This document shows, piece by piece, positions 1 to 9,300 of a stretch of 13,326 nt of DNA (position 1 is its first letter; each line of letters opens with the position of its first letter). The notes beneath the pieces were generated by a model. It ran no database searches. It was given only the letters and a program-made list of their open reading frames with translations, and was not told the origin of the DNA. The translations under genes were made by a program, and so were the position numbers. The stretch covers positions 544,693 to 558,018 of the forward strand of contig MU657177.1 of assembly GCA_026770575.1 (NCBI GenBank). The letters are read 5' to 3'. This DNA is from Pelagophyceae sp. CCMP2097. Lineage: Eukaryota; Sar; Pelagophyceae.

Positions 1-600
1 CACCCTATACGAGTTAGGGTCTGGCTCCACCATTTGGGTTAGGCTCGGGCCGGTCCTCCCCTTGCGCCGTCGCAGTCCGCGGTCGTCTTGACCGAGGGTC
101 CTCCGTCGCGTCATCTCGCTTTCCGCGGACGCGAGCATGTTCCTCCCTCGCGTCCGCGATGCGCCTTCGTTGCCCGACGCCAACGCGGGCGCGCACTCTG
201 CCATGGCCACGCTGCCCCGCGACGTGGCGGCGCATGCACCGTCACAGGCCGACTCCGGGGAGGGCGCGGCGTCGTTGCTGGCCGAGGCATTGCACTCTAC
301 CGCAGTGGCGCCCGACGTGGAATCGCCAGCAGGGAAGGCAAGCTCGAAGCCGCGCTGCCGCGCTTTACGACGGTCGATATGCTGTGTGCCGACGAGGCAC
401 ACCATCGCGGTACTTTGCACCCCCACCACATCTATTCCGCCCGCACATCGTTCCGAATCGGGGGGCACTTGTTGCCCCTGATTGATGGCACTTGATTGCA
501 CATATTCTTGTCGCCATTGCTAAATGTATGATCACTCGGCCTAGCGGCGAAGGGCCCGGGCTTTTTCTGGGTCGGGCTCAGCGACTAAGAATCCTATTCT
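1..600. other. Gene-poor GC-rich flank, nothing recognised
   Basis: Several overlapping open frames exist on both strands here (for example plus 137-481 and minus 14-235). Their translations are rich in Arg, Ala and Pro, with no domain, signal peptide or repeat I recognise, which is what stop-poor GC-rich DNA gives by chance. No RNA gene or promoter element stands out. The right part, about 490-600, is more mixed in base composition and runs into the satellite. Confidence 0.5.
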
Positions 601-1010
601 GGCTCGGAAGCTCGGGGCGGCTCTGCAGGGCGGCAACAAGGCGGTCGTCTGCGAGCTTACGAACGCCTGCGAGCGCCTGCGAGCCATGACTAGGCGGCCG
701 AATGCGAGCCTGCGAGCGCCTGCGATCCGCGGCTAGACGACCGAATGCGAGCCTGCGGACGCCTGCGAGCGCCTGCAAACCGTGACTAGGCGGCCGCCAG
801 CGAGCCTGCGAACGCCTGCGAACGCCTGCGAACGCCTGCAAACGCCTGCGAGCGCCTGCGAACGCCTGCGAACCGTGACTAGGCGACCGTCTGCGAGCCT
901 GCGAACGCCTGCGAACGCCTGCGATCCACGGCTAAGACGGACGATTGCGAGCCTGCGAGAGCCTGCGAACGCTAGCGAGCCACGATTGGGCGGCCGAATG
1001 CGAGCCTACG

Positions 1011-1220
1011 AACGCCTGCGAACGCCTGCGAACGCCTGCGAACGCCTGCGAACGCCTGCGAACGCCTGCGAACGCCTGCGAACGCCTGCGAACACCTGCG
1101 AACGCCTGCGAACGCCTGCGAACGCCTGCGAACGCTTGCGAACGCCTGCGAACGCCTGCGAACGCCTGCGAACGCCTGCGAACGCCTGCGATCGCCTGCG
1201 ATCGCCTGCGATCGCCTGCG
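1011..1220. repeat. Near-pure 10-bp tandem array (21 units)
   Basis: This is the core of the satellite: 21 consecutive decamers. Eighteen are AACGCCTGCG type, including one AACACC variant at 1091 and one AACGCTT variant at 1131. The last three are ATCGCCTGCG. The homogeneity points to recent expansion by slippage or unequal exchange compared with the more diverged flanks. Confidence 0.97.
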
Positions 1221-1221
1221 A

Positions 1222-2575
1222 ACCGCGACTTTGCTGTCGAATGCGAGCCTGCGAAAGCCTGCAAACACCTGCAAACCATGACTATGCGGACGTCTGCGAG
1301 TCTACGAACGCTTGCGAGCGCCTGCGATCCACGGCTAGACGGCCAATTGCGAGCCTGCGAGCGCCTGCGAACGCCAGCGAGCCACGATTGGGCGGCCGAA
1401 TGCGAGCCTGCGAGCGCCTGCGTACGCCTGCGAACCGTGACTAGGCCGAATGCGAGCCTGCGAACGCCTGCGAGCGCCTGCGAACTGTGACTAGGCGGCC
1501 GTCTGCGAGCCAGCGAACGCCTGCAAACGCCTGCGAAAACCTGCGAGCGCATGCGAGCCGCGACTTTGCGGCCGAATGCGAGCCTGCGAAAGCCTGCGAA
1601 CGCCTGCAAACCATGACTACTATGCGGCCGTCTGCGAGCCTACGAATGCCTGCGAGCGCCTGCGATCCACGGCTAGACGGTCGACTGCGAGCCTGCAAGC
1701 GCCTGCGAATGCCTGTGAGCCACGACTAGGCGGCCGAATGCGAGCATGCGAGCGCCTGCGAACGCCTGCGAACCTTGACTAGGCGACCGTCTGCGCGCCT
1801 GCGAACGCCTGCGAACACCTGCGAGCGCCTGCGAACGCCTGCGAACCTTGACTAGGCGACCGTCTGCGCGCCTGCGAACACCTGCGAGCGCCTGCGAACG
1901 CCTGCGAACCTCGACTAGGCGACCGTCTGCGCGCCTGCGGACGCCTGCGATCGCCTGCGAGCGCCTGCGAGCCGCGACTTTGCGTCCGAATGCGAGCCTG
2001 CGAAAGCCTGCGAACAATTGCAAACCATGACTAAGCGGCCGTCTGCGAGCCTACGAACACCTGCGAGCGCCTGCAAACCGTGACAAGGCGGCCGTCTGCG
2101 AGCCTGCGAACGCCTGCGAACGCCCGCGAGCGCCTGCGAACGCCCGCGAACGCCTGCGAACGCCTGCGAACCGCGACTTTGCTGTCGAATGCAAGCCTGC
2201 GAAAGCCTGCGAACACTTGCAAACCCATGACTATGCGGCCGTCTGCGAGTCTACGAACGCCTGCGAGCGCCTGCGATCCACGGCTAGACGGACGATTGCG
2301 AGCCTTCGAGCGCCTGCGAATGTTTGAAAGCCACGACTGGGCGGCCGAATGCGAGCCTGCGAACGCCTGCAAACACCCGCAAACCATGACTTTGCGGCCG
2401 AATGCGAGCCTGCGAAAGCCTGCGAACACCTGCAAACTATGACTATGCGGCCGTCTGCGAGCTTACGAACGCCTGTGAGCGCCTGCGATCCACGGCTAGA
2501 CGGCCGATTGCGAACCTGCGAGTGCCTGCGAACGCCTGCGAGCCAAGACTAGGCGGCCGAATGCGAGCCTGCGAA
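1222..2575. repeat. Higher-order repeat of about 200 bp, about five copies
   Basis: A composite block recurs in the same internal order: CGCGACTTTG, a GAATGCGAGCCTGCGAAAG segment, CAAACCATGACTATGCGG, CGTCTGCGAG, a CGATCCACGGCTAGACGG word, then GGCGGCCGAATGCGAGC. Copies start near 1222, 1558, 1972 (shortened), 2172 and 2389. Between 1770 and 1930 a different sub-block of about 65-70 bp, containing TTGACTAGGCGACCGTCTGC, is repeated about three times. This is a second level of organisation above the decamer. Confidence 0.8.
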
Positions 2576-2667
2576 GTGGCACCCGCACCCGCACCCGCGG
2601 CTAAATGGCCGACCCGCACTCGCACCCGACCCATGGTGATGTGTGGGTGCGGGTCGCACCCGCACCC
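2576..2667. repeat. GCACCC hexamer-like tract ending in a hairpin
   Basis: Directly after the satellite the repeat changes to imperfect GCACCC units on the plus strand, then flips to GGGTGC. Positions 2645-2654 (GGGTGCGGGT) and 2658-2667 (ACCCGCACCC) are perfect 10-bp inverted arms around a 3-base loop, so either strand could form a tight stem. It lies about 390 bp beyond the stop codon of the minus-strand gene. No function is assigned. Confidence 0.8.
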
Positions 2668-3054
2668 TTTTCGGTCCCTGACGGGGGCGCGGGTGTGGGC
2701 CACGGTCACGGAGCACGCGGGGCGTCCCTCCCTTTGGAGTCGCTTCACTCTCCAGAAGAGGAAATCGAGCATCGCAGGATCTCAGGCTGCAGTGGAGCCG
2801 CTTTAGGGAGATGTCGGAAGCCGTGTACGGTGGCCTGGGTGGGGCGTCTTTGGGCAGGCTAATAGGTTTTTGAGCGCGGCGGTCCTCTTGGTTTCTGGCT
2901 TGTGTGGCGCCTTGCTACCATGTTTTCAGTCGCTGAGTCGGTGTCCGCGGCGCGCCGTTGCGGGCGTGCGTCTTTTCGTGCGCTTTTGAGTGAGAGTGCT
3001 TAAAAGCGGCGAGTGGTATCACACCGACCGGTGCAGTGGCGACAATTCGCACTT
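2668..3054. other. 3' flank / presumed 3' UTR of the minus-strand gene
   Basis: This is the sequence beyond the TAA stop at 3055-3057. I see no AATAAA on the minus strand here and no convincing gene on either strand. The transcript end cannot be placed from sequence alone. Confidence 0.5.
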
Positions 3055-3394
3055 TTAATGGTGCATCGGCGACATGGGTTCGGGCCGCCTTGTCGCCATT
3101 TCCGCGTCGCCGCCGCCGCCGACTTGGATCTTCGGCTCGTTGACAAAGCGCTTCTTGCGGCGGAACGAGGCCAGCGTCTGCGAGAAGAGGCCAACGTTCT
3201 CGCGCACGTTGGTCACAGCGGCCTCTTTATGCGGGGACACCATCTGCACCACGTGGAACATGACTAGTATACAGAGGAGGGTGATGATGATGATCGTCGT
3301 CGTCTCAATCTCGTCGCCATCGCCGCCGCCGCCGCCCAAAGGCGGCGTCGGTTCGGGCGTGGAGTACGTCCGCGGCTGAGTGGTCGACCGCGGC
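3055..3394 (-). CDS. Exon 20: stalk, transmembrane helix and cytoplasmic tail
   Basis: A stalk rich in Thr, Pro and Gly (STTQPRTYSTPEPTPPLGGG) is followed by acidic GDGDEIE and a hydrophobic span, TTTIIIITLLCILVMFHVVQ. The tail follows as MVSPHKEAAVTNVRENVGLF, ASFRRKKRFVNEPKIQVGGG and EMATRRPEPMSPMHH, then TAA at 3055-3057. The single helix and basic tail give type I topology. The acceptor GCGCAG before GCCGCGG at 3394 fits a phase-2 donor at 3613. Other acceptors are possible within the open frame upstream. Confidence 0.72.
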
Positions 3395-6300
3395 CTGCGC
3401 GGTGCGTCGTGGCGTTTGGGCATGTCCTTTTGCGCAGGACTGCGGACAGCCTTTGCCACAAGTTCGCCGAACCCCCCAGAGTGGGACCCCGAGTCTCTGG
3501 GGAAAGGAGGACCCGACAAGAGTACAATTGTACAAAGAGTCGGACATGGGTACAACAACCACACACTGGGCTCCTTTCGCCGGCCTTTTCGCAAATCAAG
3601 GTCTAAAGGGACGCCGCAGTTCCGATTTGCGAGAGAGAAGGCTTGGGCGTCGGCTGGAACACGGGGGCCTTGGAGAACGTCGGTTCGGCGCTGGGCGCCA
3701 GCGTGTCGACGGTTTCGACCTCGGTCTCGTTGGAAAAGTTGGACTCGGAGAGCAACTGCACCGCCCAATCGTTCTGGCCGAGGCGGCGGCCGGCGGTGGC
3801 ATTGCCAAGGCCGGTGGCGTTGCCACGGCCGGTGGCGTTGCCAAGGCCGGTGGCGTTGCCGGCGGTGGCGTTGCCGGGGCCGGTGGCGTTGCCGGGCCCC
3901 GCGGCGGCCGGGGTGTCGGGTTCGTCGGCTTGCGGGATCTGGAGCCTGGCGAGCTGGTCCTTCAACCAGGCACCGGACGTGATCTTTAAGGCGACGAAGG
4001 CGCTCAAAACCTCGGCGAACGAGACGGCGTTGGTTCCCGCGGAACGGTCGACGACGTCGGAAGCGCGGAGAGAGAGCGAGAAGACCAAGGCGACTTCGTC
4101 CAAGGCGGGGCGATCGAAGCAGTCCGCCGTGACGTTGTTCGTCGTGGAGAAGTCGAACTTTTCAAAGACGTAGCCCTGGACCACAGCCGCCTGGACGGCC
4201 AAAATGCCCGACGACTCGAGATCGGCGCAGTACTCCGACTGCGTCTGGCCGCTGGAAATTACGGCGACGACGCCGATGGAGATGGAGAGCGAGGCCTTGG
4301 TGGGCTGGAGCGTCGGGTGCGACGTCGTGGGCCCGGCCGTCGTCATCGGGCGCGAGCGGCGCCAGCCCACTGAAAAGGACTTGTCCGAGCTATCCGGGCC
4401 TGATGGAAGGCGTATGGTGCCTTTCCGGAGATGGTGTCTTTTCAGCAATGGCCTTTGGCGGATTCAGTGCCTCTCGACATCTCCTCGATTGCGAACCCAT
4501 TTTGGACCCATTTTGGACGCCGTCAAAGGACCGTGCGCCTTGGTCTTCTCGCCTTTCACCTTGGCCCAGGGCTTGCCGGAGTTGAAAGCCCAGGGCTCGT
4601 CGGGCTCGTTGGGCTCGTCGTCGTCAGACTCGAAGTTGGACTGATTTGCGAAGACTGGGTGTACCACGGACACTTTACGTTCCTTTTCCGACAGAGTGGT
4701 GCGGTACTGGTAGACGTCGTCGGCGTTGTACCTGGTTTGTCGGACGTTTATGGAGATGTATTTGAAAAACTCTATAGTGAATACGAGAATAAGGGATTTG
4801 GGACGTACTCGCACTGCGACGTCAGCGTGATGGAAATGTCTGCAAACTCGAAGCAGAAAGGGTGCGTCTTGGTCACAGTTAAGAGGACCTAGCGTAGGGG
4901 CATCGTCGGATAGGGATTCCACAGCCGACCGAATCGTCTCCCTCGAGGCTTCGCACCTCGGACTGGCCGTAGGGCAGGCCGTCGAGCATGTAGGCCGAGG
5001 GCTTCTGGCCGTTGATCTTAATGTCCAGGCCGGAACTGTCGCCCGGCTGGCCGCAGTAGTCCGCTTCCCCGCCGGTGTACTTGCCCGAGTTCCAGGGTGA
5101 GACGGGGGCGACGTCGAGGCGGTAGAGCACGCTGCGGAGCGATGGCGAGATGTTCTGGAGGACGACGCCAATGGTGGCCGCTCTGCCCTCTTCAAGGTCG
5201 TCGCAGTCCGCGCGAGGATTGAAGTCGTCGCCGCAGTGGTACCTAGAAAGGCGTCACGGCGCGACCGTGCCGGCAGGCTTGGCCCGGGCGTGTCGGAAAG
5301 AGTGACGCACTCGAGCTTTTCGATTGTGACCCTCGAGTCGATCTTCGTCGTGCCCGTCTCGCCGGGGCAAGAAGACTGGCCGCCCATGGTCGTGAAGATG
5401 GGTGTGCCGTGCGCCAGGTCCTAGGTCGGATCGTGGAAACTACTTTTTGTTCCCTCGATTCTGTACGACGAACCTGCGTGATCTTGACTGCGAAGAAGTC
5501 GTAAGGCGAGGGGTCCGACAATGACACGGAAACCGTCTGCTTGTGCTCGTCGCTGCGCTGCGAGCTCCGGGCGAGTTGGACGGAGAAGGAGGATCCCCAC
5601 GTATCTGAAGCCTCGTGGTTGAGGCCCACGCCGAGTTTGCGCTGGAGGTGCTCCGTCTCTGAGAGACGGTCTGCATCCATGAGTCGCCGGCAGAAGCCGG
5701 GCGCGTTCTCTCGGTCCCCGGCGTCGGCGCCAATATTTTGGGAAACACTAGGTTCTAGGCCGTCCAGGCGGCGGCCCGTCTCGCCCTCGAGGCGACGGCG
5801 CATCACGTTGGCGCAATACGAAGCCGATTGGCTGTAGCCCGCCGCCGCGTCGGTGGTGAAGCCGACGTCCATTTCACTATTCGAGGCGTCGCTGAGCGAG
5901 TACTCAAAGTCCAACGCAGCGGTGCCGGAGAAGGTGATGAGGCGGTTGAGGTTTGCAAACGCGTCGAAGGCGGACCTCGGGGCCTGTGGCGCTTGGCCCT
6001 CCTCCGGAGCGCCGTGGACGTCGGCAAAGTCCTTTGATCGGCAAAAGTTTTGGACCGCTTGGTTGTCGGACGCGCCCGAGTTGAAGGTGCAGACGCCCAA
6101 AAGATGCTTGGCCACTTGGGTCGAATGCAAAAGCTTCGCATCGACGTCGCAGAGCTTGCCCAAACCAAATTGCATTGTGCCCAGACAGATTTTTTGCGTC
6201 GATTGTACGTAAAACGCCGCGGCACCAACGTACGCGTGCACGTCCTCCTTGGTGATCTCGTGGAACCACGCCTCTTGCCCGAAGATCGTCCCCGAAGTGC

Positions 6301-9300
6301 CCACAATGGAATGCGAGCGAGACTCATCCCACAGCGTCATGTGCGCCAGGCCGTCGGAGAGGTACCTACAAAGGAAAACGACTGGGGCAAGGTTGGAGCC
6401 GGACGCATCGAGGTGAAGCTCAAAAAAGAGGGGAAACTGACTGGGCGAATGCGGTGCCGCCATTCCCAGAGGCGAGAGTAAACGCGGTGAAATGGTCCTT
6501 GAACCCGGAGAGCATCGCCTCCACGCCCGCAGCCAACGTCTCCTCGCTGCTAGAGGTCGCGGTGCGGTAGTCCTTGAGCACAGTCTGCCAGTTCTTGAGA
6601 GCCTTTGTGGACTCCTTGAACAGCTCCGTCTCCGCTTCAGATTCGCCTGATGGAGAAAGGTCCAGACCCACAAGATGCCAAGGTCTGGACCCCAAAGCGA
6701 AGAATCCAAGGTCTGGACCCACACGCCGAGGCGACCGAACGAGGCGTCCTGCGTTCGGGACACTCTCCCACGCACTGATGAGGCCGCCGAGGCGGACCAT
6801 GGTCTGCTCGATCTCGTAGACCGTGACCACAAAGGTCGAGATCTGCTCCGGGAGCCATTCGTGCGTCCGCGCGCCGAAGACACAGTACCTCGTCAAATCC
6901 TCAACTCAAGGGGGGAAATCAAATCCTCAACTCCAGGTCTTCCGCGGCGCCGCAGCCGCGCCAATGGCCGAGAGGGGCCGCCCTCATCGGGGTTTCCCGC
7001 CCTTGCAAAGGGCCGGGCTTTGGGCCCGAGAGGCTCACATGTCGTTTGCTTGCGGCTCAATGTCGACCTTGATCGCCGTGAGCACTCGGATGTTGGCGCC
7101 GCCGCCGACGATGACGTCCGAAGGCTGGCCCGCCAAAAAGGGATCGTTGGAGGTGGAGATGGCCAGGTCGAAGGTAAAAGTCATGTCCCGCGACTGCGCC
7201 TGCTGGCGCTCGGCGGACACCGCCGGGCCGGTCATCGAGTGCTCAAGACCCGTGCCCGTCGACAGGTCGAGCAGGCCCTTGATCGCTTCGACGCCCAAGC
7301 CATTCGAAAGACCCAAGCGCACGGAGATGCCCGCCGTCGTGGAAGATGAAGAAGAAGAATCGTGCGACGCCGCGTGCATGCCCGATATGGCCATGGACAG
7401 CGAGAGCTCCGTCCCTTCCGTCAGCGTCGCCGTAGAGTCGCCTACGAAGGAAGCCGAGTCGAGAAAGGGGCAAGGCAAACGAGTCGGGCGGACCGGGGCG
7501 AGATTTTAAAAGGCGCACCGCCGGGCGGGTCGCGGAGCACGGTGAAGATCAGCGTCGGGTCCGTAGCCATCATGAAGATGGAAGGCACGTCATCTTGGAT
7601 TGTGCCCAGGACGATGGCATGTCGAGTGAAGTCGACCTTGCCGCCGTCGACCTTGCGCTCAAACTCGAAATACACGGCCTTGCTGAACGGCGAAAACGGG
7701 TTCGGGTCGCCGACCTTGACTTGATGCCGATACCCAAAGTCCACCGACGACGAGTAGGCGGCAGTCTCACCCTCTTCGCCGGAGATGCCGTCGTTGACCA
7801 CGATGTCGATGGCGGCGCCGGCCGTGGGTCGCGATGTCACAAACGCGTCAAAGAGCGTCGTGGGCAAACCATTTTGGAGATTGTAGCTCCATGGCCAGAG
7901 TAGACCCACCGTGTTGGGGTGGCGCTCCACGAGGTCGAAATGGAGCATAAACGTGTCACCTTCGACGAAGACGCCCTCGAGCTCTGGCTTTGAGAAGCAC
8001 GTCTTGCCGTACGGCTCCGGCCCGTCCTCGGCAATGGCCGGCGGTTCCAGGAACATGTGCTCCTCGTTGGCCATGTTCCGCTTCGCCGCCACCTTTGCAG
8101 TGGCCCAGCGGTAGATGTCGCGGAAGTCCGGCGCTTTTTCGGGATCGGAGTCTTTTGTGACGTGCTGGACCTTGTCAACGCAAAACGGGGCCGCAAACGT
8201 GTAGACCTCCTTCCTCAAATCGTCCGAGGCAGTTGACGCCAGCGTGGAGAGGTCCAGGCCGCGCTTCGAGCCGACACCAGTCGCCTCGTCAAAGTACTGG
8301 TCCACGAACTGAAAGGTCGACGTCGCGCACGGCCGCGTCGCGTTGTCGCCCTTGGAAAATACGGGCATCTCGACGCGGCAGCCCATTTTCCCAGTCATTT
8401 CCCCAGTGTCGGAGCCTGAATCGATGATGTCGATTTCGGTCAACTCGGAGCAGGGCTTTGACTCGGCGCCGAGGCGGAGCATGAAGGCGGGCGCCGGCGG
8501 CAGGTAGGTCGACGCATTGCCCTGGTACCTAGATTTCCAAAGAGTCTGGGAGAGACCCCACAGTCTGAGTCCAGAGACCTCTTGTCGCCTTGAAGACTTT
8601 TCGCCGAGCCAGGCCGCGGTCCAAAGGGCCCCGTTCCGGGACTCACGTGAAAAGCTTGCGTTGGAAGCCTCCGCAAGTCCCAAGCTCGAGGACCACGGGC
8701 TGGCCGTTGACGTAGGCCACGCCATCACTGCCGCCGACGACCTAGAGGCGAAAAAGCGTAGGCACAAGCACACCACGCCCGCATCGACCAGAGGTCCGAG
8801 TGCTCCCGGGATTTCTAGCGTCGCGTGCAACGCACTTCGACTTGGACTTTGACCTCGTCAGTGGCCACAAAATTCATGACAGTATTTGTGGTGGCCAGAA
8901 AGGAAGTCGAGGCCGCGGGCGACGAAGGCGCGTCCTCTCCGTCGCCGGAGACCTGAACCAACCGAAAAGAGTGGCTTCGGCCCGTCCCAGAGGGCCCGTT
9001 GAAATCGGAAATCCGGACGGTGACGTTGGACATGTAGGCGGCGGAAAAGGCGAACTCGCCGGCGTCATTGGTCGTGTAAGACTCGATATCGCCGCGGCCG
9101 CGGTCGACGATGACGCTGGTGGACCGCACGGGGCAGTAGCAGTCTCCCGCCTCAAATTCGCAAGGGCCAGTTTTGCCAAAGTCCGCTTGTTCAAAGTCGT
9201 ACTTGACGACGCCGGTGATGGAAACTGCCGACTTGTCGATGAAATCCACGGTCGCCGACCGGAAGTGGGACACGGTGACCTATGTGAAGGGCTATACGCT

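Larger units (their letters stand above)
635..2575. repeat. Large decamer-based satellite with higher-order blocks
   Basis: Almost 2 kb is built from variants of a 10-bp unit, CGAACGCCTG (also CGAGCGCCTG, CGATCGCCTG and CAAACGCCTG). Runs of the decamer alternate with spacer words such as GACTAGGCGGCCGTCTGCGAG, in variants ending in AATGCGAG or TTGCGAG. Because 10 is not a multiple of 3 and the unit has no stop, all frames stay open over long stretches and translate to a cycling 10-residue peptide such as NACERLRTPA. The open frames on both strands here are therefore repeat artefacts. The left edge is gradual. The right edge is sharp, at the change to GCACCC repeats. It lies downstream of the minus-strand gene. 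Confidence 0.93.

Noticed and set aside
1..50. TTAGGG-like words at the left edge as possible telomere
   Set aside because: Only isolated GTTAGGG and GGTTAGG words occur, with no tandem run.
88..495. Plus-strand open frames of 108-135 codons near the left end
   Set aside because: Three frames are open at once over the same span with Arg/Pro/Ala-rich translations and no recognisable domain; expected by chance in GC-rich DNA.
782..1609. Long open frames on both strands across the satellite, apparently encoding repeat proteins
   Set aside because: They follow purely from a 10-bp stop-free unit; all frames and both strands give equivalent peptides.
635..2575. CRISPR-like array of repeats and spacers
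   Set aside because: The units are 10 bp, contiguous and diverging, the spacers are themselves repeat variants, and the sequence is eukaryotic.
4464..5387. 307-codon minus-strand open frame
   Set aside because: It crosses several splice sites and is in the wrong frame for exons 15 to 17, whose spliced translation is cysteine-paired and protein-like. Only its right-hand start and the exon 18 part share the real frame.
7362..7724. Plus-strand open frames opposite exons 10 and 11
   Set aside because: They are antisense shadows of exons with strong protein-like content on the minus strand; no signal, domain or splice pattern supports them.
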